64,000 bases of DNA. Source: Uranotaenia lowii (Eukaryota > Arthropoda > Insecta > Diptera > Culicidae). How positions within the stretch are numbered: position 1 is the stretch's first letter; each line of letters starts with the position of its first letter. The stretch spans positions 63,108,822 to 63,172,821 of the forward strand of contig NC_073691.1 of the NCBI RefSeq assembly GCF_029784155.1, in the 5' to 3' direction. The notes under the pieces were generated by a model. That model was not told where the DNA came from. It made no database searches and was given only the letters and a program-made list of their open reading frames with translations. The translations under genes were made by a program, and so were the position numbers. This document shows, in pieces, positions 1-10,115 of the stretch.

Positions 1-656
1 GCTAAAAGTTGCAAAATCAACCGTTACGAATGTAATTAAAGTGCTTGGGGAACGTTTGTCGACAGCCAGGAAGTCTGGATCGGGGGAAATCGAAAACCGG
101 AAGCTGCTGAGACGACAAAGAGAGAGACACATGAAACTGTCAAAGTTCGCGAAGAAATATCTGGTTTGGCAAGCCATCTGTACCTGTGGCTTGAAAAGCA
201 GCATTTTCATAGCTTCCGGGAATGTTTTGGCCGGATTTGGCATCTTGCCATTACGATAAAAAGGCCATGGAGTGGTACGCCGCCAACAACGTGCAGGTGG
301 TTCCCAAGGACAAGAACCCTCCCAACACGCCAGAGCTCCGCCCAATTGAGAAATACTGGGCTAATGTCAAGCGGAACCTAAAAATGACCAAAAAAACTGC
401 TAAGGACGAGCAGCAGTTCAAGGCAAACTGGCTTTCTGCGGCGAAGAAAGTGGACAAGGTGACTGTACAAAATCTGACGGCAGGGGTTAAGCGTAAGGCC
501 CGGCAATTCGGATTTGGAAAAACGGAAGCCTAACTGATTTTTTCCCTGAATTTTGTACTAATTAAACTTGAAAAAGAAATTTAATTTGATTTAAAAAAAA
601 TATGTCACCGATTTACACGCGTTTTCCCTTGACCAAATTTTGGCCGCATCACCCTT
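1..656 (+). mobile_element. DD37E mariner element, internally deleted copy A (left end outside window)
   Basis: This is a non-autonomous remnant of the same Tc1/mariner transposon as the copies at 52.7 and 58.9 kb. Residual frames hold the C-terminal third of the transposase, including MEWYAANNVQVVPKD and the catalytic glutamate in ELRPIEKYW (222-533). Against the longer copies it lacks two blocks. One joins about position 130, after the HTH region, directly to the KLSKFAKKYLVWQA segment. The other joins about 220 to the FGRIWHLA/PDLASCHY segment, shifting the frame. The right end reads ...CATCACCCTT followed by TA at 657-658, matching the terminal repeats of the other copies, which begin AAGGGTGAT. 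The element cannot encode a working transposase. The left terminus is not in the window. Confidence 0.85.
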
Positions 657-1323
657 TAATATACGTTTTTCTTAAATTGTTCATTCGTAATTAACTTATG
701 AATCTGAAAGAGCATGGCGAAGGATAAAACTTTTTCACCATAATGAAAATGAATTGATCCAATTCTGAGAATTATTTCAAGGTATAAATTTCAAATCTTA
801 ATTTTAATAATGGTTTGTAATTCTGAATATTTTCTTTTCATGTTCTGAAATGATGAGTACGAATATGAAAATTGCATCTAATTTAAATTAGAAATACAAA
901 ATAAAGATAGGAGTCAGGACCCGAGATTTTTGTTTCAAAATTTTCCCCAAAATCTGGCCAATATTCAGGAAAATTTAGAAATTTTTCAACAAAAATCATA
1001 CAGAAAAACACTTAAAAAGTGTTTTCAAAATTCATAATTATAAAGACTCAATTGAAATTATCATTTGATTATGCAAATAAAGTGAAAAAATTCTGACAAA
1101 ATTCTTTTGAAAATTGATATTCGGGACTAAATTTTTTATCAACAAGTGAGAATATTTTTGAAAAACTGTAGTAGAATTATTCACTTGGGAAAATATTTCG
1201 AAGGTTTGGCTTTAGCCCTGAGTCGAGATTGTTACTCTTGAATCGTTTTAGTGTTTTTTTTAAAATTTGATTGGGAAATTTAAATTATGAGTTTGGAGAA
1301 GAAACCTTTTTCGTTGTTTAATA
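657..1323. other. AT-rich non-coding stretch
   Basis: Nothing recognisable: no long open frame, no inverted ends and no tandem repeat. It ends at the GTTTAATA target duplication (1316-1323) of the next element. Confidence 0.5.
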
Positions 1324-2281
1324 GGTTGTACTCCATTTACCCGAAAACCATTGCCCAGAACGAAAAATTCCCAGAATTTCAATCGCCAGAAAGAACCATT
1401 CCCCAGAATTTTTTTCCCCAGACGATCCATTCCCCAGAAAAATTTTCGCCAGAATGTACCATTTCCCAGAAATTTTTTCACCAGAATGAACCATTTACCA
1501 GAAATTTTTTCGCCGGAAGAACCATTTCCCAGAAAATTGAAACCATTTATCCTTACTAGAAATTAATAAAAAAAAAAGGAATTGTTAGAAAAAAATGGGT
1601 TTTCATAACTCAATTCTTTTGCGGCAAAGCCGCAACCAACGAGGATGAAGGGGCTGAGGCGGCACAAAGCCGCCGTAGCTCCCAAATCCGAGGTGGCCGC
1701 CGACCCGCCGTCGGAAGCGGCGGCCCCATTACATTGGTCTAGGTCTGCCGGGGCTTCCTAGGTCTGCGTGAAAGCTAGGGGTGATCCCTTAGCCCCGTCC
1801 GCCACGCGATAGCGTGAAGCACAAAACGTCTTTCAAGTTCGAACGCGCAGCGTGAGGAGTCGGATACCAAAACGGGTTTTTAAAGGAGCATGGTAAGCAT
1901 TGAATCAATTAAAGTACCATAAACCATAAACAAAGCAGGATATTGGTTCTAAAATAAATTTAGTTGGAAAATTTCAAAGTTGTAGTTTCATTTAAAAAAA
2001 TTTCGAATTTTATGAAATTTACAAGAATTAATTAGAAAAAAAAAACAAATAAAAATACAAGATGAAAAAATCTGGGATTTGTGCCATTCTGGGAAATGTT
2101 CCATTCTGGGGCAAAAAATTCTGGGAAATGGTCCATTCTGGGAAAAAAAATTCTGGTAAATGGTGCATTCTGGGGAATTTTTTTCCGGGAAATGGTTCAT
2201 TCTGAGGTTTGATTTCGGGTATTTGTCATTCTGGGAAAAATTCATTCTGGGCAATGGTTTTCGGGTAAATGGGATACAATC
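1324..2281. mobile_element. 958-bp inverted-repeat element with repeat-filled arms and a GC-rich core
   Basis: The outer ends read GGTTGTACTCCATTTACCCG (left) and, on the opposite strand, GATTGTATCCCATTTACCCG (right), continuing into AAAACCATTGCCCAGAA. The element is flanked by an exact 8-bp direct repeat GTTTAATA (1316-1323 and 2282-2289). Both arms (about 1324-1555 and 2085-2281) are filled with irregular copies of CCATTTCCCAGAATG in opposite orientation. The centre contains a strikingly GC-rich block, annotated separately. No transposase frame is present. An 8-bp TSD would fit hAT, P or Merlin-type elements, but the ends lack the CAG start usual for hAT, so the superfamily is open. The open frames in the arms are only read-through of the repeats. 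Confidence 0.75.
1617..1870 (+). other. GC-rich hairpin-rich core, possible structured RNA or DNA module
   Basis: The sequence departs sharply from the AT-rich surroundings. It holds at least five consecutive perfect or near-perfect hairpins: GCGGC/GCCGC with an AAA loop (1621-1633); GGCGGC/GCCGCC (1658-1674); GGCCGCC/GGCGGCC with an inner CGAC/GTCG stem (1695-1725); GCTAGGG/CCCTTAGC (1774-1793); and CACGC/GCGTG (1803-1816). CTAGGTCTGC occurs twice (about 1739 and 1758). No coding frame, tRNA or rRNA similarity was recognised. It may be cargo captured by the surrounding element, a cis-acting structured terminus, or a foreign insert. Confidence 0.5.
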
Positions 2282-2539
2282 GTTTAATAATCCTAAATTC
2301 AACACATAAAATCATATTGATTTTGTAACTACATTGCAACTAAATTGCATAATGTTTCAAATCGGTTATAAGCTTTTTGACGCCATTTTAGCAGTCAATA
2401 TGGATGACACGTTTTCCTGAACTTTAAACTTATAATGCAATATAAAAGCATTATATATTCGCAGTCCTTTATGTGTTAATCTGAATCTAAATCGATTTCA
2501 GTATCAAAACTAGTAATTCATGTGCTGGAACTGAAACTG

Positions 2540-2790
2540 TACTTTTTTATGTTTAATGCTTTATTTTAGGCTATTTTTCGGTCTTGGATGTCAAGCAAAC
2601 AACTTCCTTTTTGAAATGCCCGATGTTTCGACCATTTTTGGTGATCTTCTTCAAGGGTTTTGTCTAACAGTTGTTATTGCAAGATTTCGTTTTTTTCCAA
2701 CGTTCAGGTGTCCAGTCTTCGCTGCTCTTTTTTTTAATCGGGATTCAAATACAAATTGTTATCCGATTTGCGATGTTGCACTGTAACTTA
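2540..2790 (+). repeat. Dispersed repeat, arm 1 (inverted copy at 8665-8905)
   Basis: It matches the reverse complement of 8665-8905 over about 240 bases, for example TGATGTTTAATGCTTTAT-like start, TTTTTGAAATGCC, ATGTTTCGACCATTT and CAGGTGTCCAGTC. Both copies can be read as related short peptides, but there is no start context and the match is seen at nucleotide level, so I treat it as a repeat. The phrase GGTCGAAACATC near a CTTCAAG motif resembles terminal regions of some Penelope-like elements; that is only a guess. Confidence 0.5.
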
Positions 2791-3603
2791 GTTATAGCGT
2801 GTTTTTTTTTTGAATTCTGGATTTGTTTCCGGATCCGTCCGAATAAAAAAACGACTTTCGATTTTCGATTTATTCTTCTCTCAGTTTTTCACATTCGGAT
2901 TGTCTTTTTTCGTGTCCGGATTGCACTGGACAGCAGATAGTACGATTTTGCTTGGGTGAGAGGTTCTAAATCGCGGCAATAATAATTTTTCCGTTCATTA
3001 TTTCAACTGTTTTGCTTTCAGCCACAAACAGCTGTTTATTGTTTTGACAACAGGGGATTTTTTTTTATTATCTGACAATTTGCGCCGGGGGTCTTCAGAT
3101 TTTCCCCAAAATTGAAAATTTGGTTCATTTTTGCGACTTAAAAACACATGTATTTTTTCAGATTTCTAACATTTTTATTTTTTGAGTTAGCTTCGGTTAG
3201 ATTTTTTTGTAAATAAAAAATAACCATTTTTCAAAGCTACATAACTCTGTTGTTTCTCAACGGAAATTATAAAATAGCACATCAAAATGCATTAAAATTT
3301 TATCAGCTTTCCAAATAGAATAGTTGAAAAAAATTAAATAATGGCCTTCAACATGAAAAGTTGTAATTAAACTTTAAATGGCGTCTAAAAGTACCGTCTG
3401 CACCACCGAATATTTTGCAAAAAATACCGTTGTATAGCTCGATTCATGATGCAACTTTCATCTGAAGACACCAAAGTGGGCCATTTACACCTTGAAGAGT
3501 TATGAAAGAAATAATGACAATAAATCTCTTTTTTTGCATCGAAAACAAACAATGGTCGAACAACTGCACTCACATATGGAGATAGCAAGCACTTCTAACA
3601 GTA

Positions 3604-4579
3604 GGGGAGAGTGGGGATACTTGATCCCCTTTTCTTATTTTCACCATATCTTTTTGGAACAATTTAGCAACTCGCCGTCTTTGACAATTTCTGACAGCTT
3701 GTAACTTCAAGTTTCTATGCTCCAAAAATTAGAACGATACTTGAACCCGTTGATGAACTAGAAGCATTTTCGTGGGAGTAAAAAAATTGCGACTTTTCTG
3801 AAGTTAGGGGAGACTTGATCCCCTATTGAAGGAGACTTGATCTTTTATTCAGGAAGCCCTAATCCTTGTATGAATATCAAACAAAACCCCAAGATAGAAT
3901 GTTAATTGACCATTTTGGTCATGTTTGTTCTCATTTTACAATTTATAGCAGACATAAGAAGAAAATTCTAAAACTTTGTCTCAACGCTAATAACATTGCA
4001 TACTTAAAGGCGCTATTTTTTATAATTAAGAGAAAATGAATTATTTTTGCTCTTTTCTTCAGACAATTGTTTGATAAATATTAGTTTTTGGATAAATATT
4101 AGTAATTTCGTAATCAGCAATCATAACGATCAATTCAGAAGAAGAATGTGCCGTTTGGAAAGGGGGATCAATTGTACCCAACTCTAGGGGATCAATTGTA
4201 CCCATAATCAACATTTTAGAAAACTTTTTCTGAAAAAAGTTGAGAGTTTTCCATTGCTTTGAAAATATGGCATTATGAAGGTCATTTTACGCTCGAACGA
4301 TTGATACATTGGATCAAATATTTTTTTCATAATTTTCCCATGTACGGAACATTCTAAAGTGATGAAAAAAGATCTTCAAGTTACATTTTGTAAAAATTTT
4401 CAAACAAAGTTCAATTACTCAAACAATTATTTTGTTAAAAATTTTTAAACTACAAGCATTGTTATTTTGCTCATTTTGGCACATTTTTCTAGATTATTTG
4501 ATCTTTGTAAGACATTCCAGTTTCGAGATATAGCAAAGGAATCAAGTATCCCCAGGGATCAAGTATCCTCATTCTCCCC
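3604..4579. mobile_element. TA-flanked miniature element inside the long inverted repeat
   Basis: The left end is GGGGAGAGTGGGGATACTTG; the right end, inverted, is GGGGAGAATGAGGATACTTG. Both sit against TA (3602-3603, 4580-4581). The other arm of the host element gives an empty site: TAACAGTATGG here with one TA corresponds to TAACAACATGA at about 8003. The interior is AT-rich and repeats GGGATCAATTGTACCC near both ends, without coding capacity. A TA duplication is typical of Tc1/mariner-driven miniature elements. Confidence 0.8.
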
Positions 4580-5121
4580 TATGGAAACAAAAGAACTCAC
4601 CAAAGCAGGTACAAAACACTACTTTTTCGTGCTTTGTAGAGTGTTTGCAGCAAAACTGACTTTAAATTTTAACCAAAATTCTGAGTATCGTATTGTTTAA
4701 GTGATATAACTAATACTGGGAATGTTGCTTTTACAACCTGGTCATATACTATATAGCAGGCATGTCAAACTCGTTTAGGTGTGCGGGCCGCATTAAAAAT
4801 TTTCTACGACGTAGAGGGCCGCAGCCAAAATCAGCTAGAAAACATAACATATTAGTTTCGCGAAGATTATATACAATACAAAGGAATATAGTTAAAAGTA
4901 AACTTGGAATGAAATTTTGCGTTAAATTTTTATTAAAGCTTTTAATGTTTAATATTCTTATATTATAATGCATTATATCTATTGTACTGATGCTTGACAT
5001 GTTTTCTGAGATACTAGTTCATTAATATCAAGTTGAAGTTTATTTGTCACTGACACTTTTATTATTGATGATAAATTTGTATCAGATAATCTCGAACAAT
5101 GAGGAGTTTTTGTAGCTTTCA

Positions 5122-5424
5122 TTATGGAAAAAACTGCTCACATAGATAGGTACTTGCAAACATACATAGCAAGAATTCCGGCAACAAATTTCCGGTGTAA
5201 GCATCATAAGTTTTTTTGTCGCTAGAGTAGTGTCCTTTGACATTGTACTCTTTTGGCACACTTATGCAGAAATTACATATTAAGCAGATTATTTTGTTGA
5301 ATATCGATGTGCAAACATAACTCAACTCCCGTTTTGCCTGAAATATTCTTTTTTCGTCCTGAATTTTTCTTCTGCTAGTAAATGGTGCTGTAGTTACTAA
5401 TTCTTTATCTGTATTAATTTCCAT
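5122..5424 (-). pseudogene. N-terminal fragment of a hAT transposase (BED-type zinc finger)
   Basis: The fragment is a 100-residue open frame on the minus strand inside the hAT element. After a charged start it reads through IICLICNFCISVPKEYNVKG followed by H and YDAYTGN. The CxxC pair and downstream H fit half of a BED finger, the DNA-binding module of hAT transposases. The usual hAT length is about 600 residues. Here the frame stops right after the finger region, and no catalytic DDE or C-terminal dimerisation segment is found nearby on that strand. Judged from memory of the family only; a profile search would settle it. Confidence 0.5.
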
Positions 5425-5466
5425 TTTTCTGAGAAATTAAAAAAAAAAAGCTCTGACATATTGGCG

Positions 5467-5726
5467 TATATTTGAGGCTCTTGGAGCCAAAGGGGTGTAA
5501 GTGCAAAAATGATCATTTTTGAGAAAATCATTCTAAACAATTAGTTGTATTAAAATCTTTTTTCAGTGCTTATTTCAGATTTTAATAATTTCATCTTCAT
5601 ACTTTTTTGAACTACAACTTCCCAACAAGTTTATGGAAAATCGCACATCAAAGAAACTTTGAAGCGTGCTATCTCGAAAGTAGCTTTTGTGCACTAATAC
5701 CCCTTTGGCTTTGAGGCCCTCATATG
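5467..5726. mobile_element. Miniature element with GCCAAAGGGGT inverted ends
   Basis: The left side TTTGAGGCTCTTGGAGCCAA and the inverted right side ATGAGGGCCTCAAAGCCAAA both continue into AGGGGT. TA is present at both outer edges. It is nested in the hAT element. A diverged relative is seen at 24297-24546. Confidence 0.6.
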
Positions 5727-6649
5727 ATGTGATAGCAATTGTTTACAAAAAACTTAACTTTATTTATTGACGTCAAGTTTTAAATTTAAAATCGATCTCT
5801 TAGTCCGGAAAGATTTAAAAAAAATATCTGCGAAGAGCAGTTTATTGGTCAGATAATAGAAAATGATAATTTTATGAACAGTAGCTGAAGATATTTTTTT
5901 TTAAAAACACAATTATTTTTTTTCATTTTACAGTATTTCAAAAACTGCTATAATCAGAATTTCCCATTTTTTTTTTCATTTCAGTGACCGGTATGGTATT
6001 AAAAATGACTCTCAATTTACGAAATAAAAATATTGTTAACTAACGTTATTAAAAATGTATGCTGTTTATACTCACGTATTCGGATAGGTTTGAGACAATA
6101 TGAAGACTCCAGCGGTGGGATATGTTTTTGTTCAATTCCGGTGCAATCAACAAACTTACCGCGAAATTAACTAAACATTAGACAAGTGGTCACTGAAATA
6201 AAATTATTCAGAGCTACAAATTTAATCACGGAAAATTTTTTACTTGCTTTTTTACAATGAATAATGTTTTTTTTTAAATATCACAATATGTCTGTTGTTC
6301 CTTCGGTAAAGCAAAAATAATAGTACCAAAATACTTGGAAAATATTTATGTTGTTTACGCTAAGAATGTTTACGCACAATTTTACACGGAAGCGGAATCT
6401 CACCTCAATCTGTGGTTCAGAGCAACAATGTTACACGTGTTTTTCTGATATGAAATTTGAACATCGAAAAACATTTGCATTAAGTTGAAAACGTTACATT
6501 CAACTTAATTTTTTTGGAGTAATATTTTACATAAAAATCAGTGGTGTTTTTTATGTGACAATTTAAGACGGGGCTACGCGGGCCGCATTGACCAAGGCCG
6601 CGGGCCGCATGCGGCCCGCAAACCCCCAGTTTGACATGCCTGCTATATA

Positions 6650-7920
6650 GCTTATAAATTTTTCGATCAAAGATCATTGTGAAGCATAATCAATGCCAAT
6701 AGTAGAAGGTTCAGTCCCTGTGTTTGGGATCACAAAAATGTAATTAAAAAAATGAAATATAGACGTGATTTACATAGTTTTTATATTGGGAGCTAAGCAC
6801 TGGACACCAAAATCCTTTCCCATTGATCAAAAAAGTATGAGAAAGTGGCACAAATGTTGTAGAAATAATCAAAGAGCTCAGTATGGCCAGCCCAGGCTGT
6901 AAAATGATGAAAATATGATATTTTTACTGTATTCGTTTTCTACATTCGCCCAGTTTTGAGGTTTACCATACTAGAACGAACATAATTCGTCGTCAGTGTT
7001 TTGCTACCTCGATCGCTCACTCACGAATCTTCAGTGTTCCACCGTCCTTAAAATCTGGGAAATTAGAGATGCAAAATTCAGCGCATAAACTTCTAAAAAT
7101 GACAGTTAAATGCGCATAACTTGTTGTGACCTGGTGCAAAACTGGGTATAAACAAATACGTTAATAGATTTTTGGATATAACATGAAGCCAGTTAAGCTG
7201 CAACAATCTACCGCCCCTTCTTTCATAACAGTCCCATATACAAAAAAAGCAAGCGAGACAATCAGCTTTTTCTGTTTTGGAATATATTTTTAAATTGTGA
7301 CCACCACTTTCAGCATAAACGAAAATCGTTTCTAGGTTATCAAAATCGAGAGCACCATTTTTATTCATTATGGGACTGTTAATCGACCATATTTGAAACC
7401 TTTTTCGAATCTACTAGCATAACCGTCCCATACAAAATATATTTTTCTCACCAAGCTACTTTCTAAGACTTAAATTTGATCATTTTTAACTTCTATATGC
7501 AATTGTCAGAAAAAGAAACATACTTTTGCAAAAAAATATCATGAATTCTACATTGTAAGTTGAATCTTTTTACGATTTTTGATAGCATCCGATAGTTTTT
7601 CGCTCAGGATGTCATTCCTAAGAAAGTCAGACCTGCCTTCGAAAACTAGTGTGCATCATTCGACATCAAGTGAGTTAAAAAGGTGTTTGAATGATTCAAA
7701 GCAATAAACCAAAGACTATTTCGCCGAAAGAAACATTGAAAAGTAACCAAATCTGTGGTATTTCACATATGAGACTGTTATTCAGGTATATTTCATATAG
7801 GACAGCCACGAATTGATTTTTTTTCGAAATTTCTAGAACAAAACCTCTTTTTTTTAGTCTTTTATGTTGAAGCCTTATAGTGACCTAAAATGACGAAAAT
7901 TCATATGGGACTGTTATGCG
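6650..7920. repeat. Interior of the long-TIR element with a recurring CATATGGGACTGTTATG motif
   Basis: Variants of CATATGGGACTGTTATG occur at 7224-7240 (inverted), 7367-7381, 7418-7434 (inverted), 7765-7780, about 7794 (partial) and 7902-7918. No transposase frame is seen. A 91-residue minus-strand frame (7368-7093) overlaps one motif copy and looks incidental. Confidence 0.5.
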
Positions 7921-8664
7921 AGTAAGGGCAGTCTGAAAAGGACGAAAAAATAGTGTTTTTTACCAGCTTTGATAAGTTCTTTTGTTTTCATGTTGTTAGA
8001 AGTGCTTGCTATCTCCATATGTGACTGCAGTTGTTCGACCATTGTTTGTTTTCGATGCAAAAAAAGAGATTTATTGTCATTATTTCTTTCATAACTCTTC
8101 AAGGTGTTAATGGCCCACTTTGGTGTCTTCAGATGAAAGTTGCATCATGAATCGAGCTATACAACGGTATTTTTTGCAAAATTTTCGGTGGTGCAGACGG
8201 TACTTTTAGACGCCATTTAAAGTTTAATTACAACTTTTCATGTTGAAGGCCATTATTTAATTTTTTTCAACTATTCTATTTGGAAAGCTGATAAAATTTT
8301 AATGCATTTTGATGTGCTATTTTATAATTTCCGTTGAGAAACAACAGAGTTATGTAGCTTTGAAAAATGGTTATTTTTTATTTTCAAAAAAATCTAACCG
8401 AAGCTAACTCGAAAAATAAAAATGTTAGAAATCTGAAAAAATACATGTGTTTTTAAGTCGCAAAAATGAACCAAATTTTCAATTTTGGGGAAAATCTGAA
8501 GACCCCCGGCGCAAACCCGTCAGATAATAAAAAAAAATCCCCAACAACATTGAGAGTATTGGTGAACTTCTCCCAAAACTGACTTTCTTCTCAGGGCGAC
8601 TCCGTCCGTTTTTCGAGCGAAACTAGTTTGCCTCTAGACCAATAAACGAGCACGATGACAGCAG

Positions 8665-8905
8665 TTAGAGCGAAGCTAGGTTGCCATCGCAAATCGGATG
8701 AGAAATTGTTTTTGAATTCCGATTACAAAGAAGAGCGGCGAGGACTGGACACCTGAACCTTGAAAATAAAAACGTAATAACAACTGTTAGGCAATACCCT
8801 TGAAGAAGACCCTCATAAATGGTCGAAACATCAGGCATTTCAAAAAGAAAGTTTTTTTCTTCCAAGACCCAAAAATAGCCAAACATAAAGCATTAAACAT
8901 CAAAA
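8665..8905 (-). repeat. Dispersed repeat, arm 2
   Basis: Inverted partner of 2540-2790. The sequence between this repeat and the long-TIR element differs from the corresponding stretch on the left, so the two arms are not part of the same terminal repeat. Confidence 0.5.
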
Positions 8906-9466
8906 AACGGTCGATAACATAAACCTAATCTCACATTTTTTTTTAAATTTTGATTCCAATTTAGAATTCAGCATATGTGTCAGAAATTTAATGAAATATT
9001 CAAAAATTAATTTTAAGATTGTTTGCGTAAAAAAAACAAAAGATTCAGAATTTTAAGAGCTGCATTTTGATATTAAATGTTTTTTTATGTGTTTACAAAA
9101 AGTTAAATGTTTTTTTCTCTTGATGAAAAAGTGATTGCCATATGAATTCGCGACGCCTCAGCCTTTTTTCTTAATTTTTCGTTCTGATAATATAACAATG
9201 CTTAAAAGCTTTCATATTTTTACGCATTAAATTTAACAAAATCTATTATAATTAAAAGTGATGTCAAAGTCTGATAAATAACTAAAAATCTGTGTGATAA
9301 GAACTGTGGCAATTATGGTCGTCTGATTTAATCATATCAACTTTTATTCAATCTGGAAATAATTTTTAAATCTAGATGCCGAATCCCAAACTTGAAGATT
9401 GAAATTAAAATTTGATGCTGAAGATTGTAAGGAACCAGAGAATACGTTTAAAAAAAATCTCTTTAC
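8906..9466. other. AT-rich intron sequence
   Basis: No repeat or exon seen. It lies downstream (on the minus strand) of the 9549-9467 exon and would be the start of the next intron. Confidence 0.4.
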
Positions 9467-9549
9467 CTTTGATGAGATTGACAATTTCGTCGGCTTCCCG
9501 CGACAGATCACCACCGGGTCGGAAAGGGTTGTCCCAGCCGGATTCGGTG
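9467..9549 (-). CDS. Internal exon of an unidentified host gene
   Basis: An 83-base exon on the minus strand. The acceptor is a pyrimidine tract ending TTTTTCCACAG and the donor reads G|GTAAAG. The only open reading starts with one base completing a codon, then TESGWDNPFRPGGDLSREAD and EIVNLIK, and ends in phase 1. Codons are balanced and the peptide is not low-complexity, so this is a convincing coding exon. Its phase-2 acceptor matches the donors of the exons at 10115-9892, 28285-28199 and 57634-57320, so all three can splice into it. The acidic EADEIVNLIK helix suggests a conserved cytoplasmic segment, but I cannot name the protein. The following exon lies outside the window or was not recognised. 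Confidence 0.7.
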
Positions 9550-9891
9550 CTGTGGAAAAAGAAAGAAGGAAAAAAATCGTGAATAAAATGGTTGAATAAT
9601 ATTGAATCGGCAGCTCAGTCGTGTCGTGTCGAGTTCAGTCAAGTCACAAACTCACAAACAGCTTTGCCGTTCGTTTGTTTGTCCGGAAGGAGACAGAATT
9701 GGACGGAAATTAATTGCGATGGTGATGAATGGAGCGGACCTTCTAGGACGTGCGAGGGAGTTGATTAAAGTTAAAGGTTTGGATCATTGAGAAAAAAATT
9801 CGCTCTTTATGACAAATCCACAGCTTGAAAAAAAAACTTATTTGGGCCTTCATTCGAATTATTCTGAGTTCATTTACACACCATCAATTAC
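9550..9891. other. Short intron between the two host exons, with CAGTC-rich block
   Basis: It is bounded by the donor at 9891-9890 and the acceptor at 9551-9550 (minus strand). The part 9605-9790 is less AT-rich and has GCTCAGTCG and GTTCAGTC, which resemble arthropod initiator elements on the plus strand. No start codon context of note. Confidence 0.4.
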
Positions 9892-10115
9892 CTGTTCAGT
9901 TTCGCCAGGATTGTTGTTTTGTGCACATTCTGAAACTGTTGATGGTGGGCTGCGTACTGAGCCTGTACGGTGGGATTGGGATAGCCGCCGGCATTGGCTG
10001 CGGCCTGAGCCTGGGCTGCGCACTGTTTCAGATATTCTTCGCGGGGAACCTCCACCACATAGTACAGAGCACCGCCATGCGATTGCGAGGGAGTGGTGGC
10101 CGTTGAATTCACCAT
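9892..10115 (-). CDS. Alternative first coding exon of the unidentified host gene
   Basis: The minus-strand frame starts at ATG 10115 and runs 74 codons plus two bases to a donor AG|GTAATTG. The peptide opens MVNSTATTPSQSHGG, then ALYYVVEVPREEYLKQ, an Ala/Gln-rich CAAQAQAAANAGG stretch, a QYAAHHQQFQ tract and ends TTILAKLN. No stop or acceptor is needed upstream, and the ATG context CTGCAATGG is reasonable, so I read it as an initiating exon with its own promoter. The phase-2 donor joins the 9549 exon to give LNSTESGWDN. The low-complexity Q/A/H segments are typical of insect regulatory or neuronal proteins, but the function is unknown. The region just upstream (10116-10560) would hold its 5' leader; no clear TATA box was found there. 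Confidence 0.6.

Larger units (their letters stand above)
4757..6642 (-). mobile_element. hAT element with remnant of a BED-type transposase
   Basis: The ends are CAGGCATGTCAAACT and its inverse AGTTTGACATGCCTG. They are flanked by an exact 8-bp duplication CTATATAG (4749-4756, 6643-6650), which is diagnostic of hAT. Subterminal GCGGGCCGC motifs occur at both ends. The minus strand around 5424-5122 encodes about 100 residues: a basic lead-in, then QAKRELSYVC, ICLICNFCISVPKEYNVKGH and TYDAYTGN. This spacing of CxxC and H resembles the BED-type zinc finger at the N-terminus of Charlie/GTF2IRD2-like hAT transposases. The catalytic region is missing, so the copy is non-autonomous. A smaller miniature element (about 5467-5726) lies inside it. 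Confidence 0.8.
3053..8542. mobile_element. 5.5-kb element with about 0.6-kb terminal inverted repeats, containing nested insertions
   Basis: The left end GGGGATTTTTTTTTATTATC and the inverted right end are the same. Both continue through TTTGCGCCGGGGGTCTTCAG and on for about 600 bases (3053-3601 plus 4582-4645 against 8542-7925, inverted). A 4-bp duplication AACA flanks the element (3049-3052, 8543-8546). A TA miniature element (3604-4579) interrupts the left arm and a hAT element (4757-6642) interrupts the interior. The remaining interior (about 6650-7920) has no transposase-like frame. A short palindromic relative lies at 24967-25227. The superfamily is unknown; 4-bp TSDs occur in Chapaev-like and some other groups. 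Confidence 0.7.

Noticed and set aside
1617..1870. rRNA or bacterial contamination
   Set aside because: Sharp hairpins and GC content suggested it, but the block is centred inside an element with exact target duplication and no recognisable rRNA helix sequence.
1260..2305. Frames with repeated FPRIF/QKFF or GMDRLGK-type peptides
   Set aside because: Translations of the CCATTTCCCAGAATG minisatellite in the inverted-repeat element.
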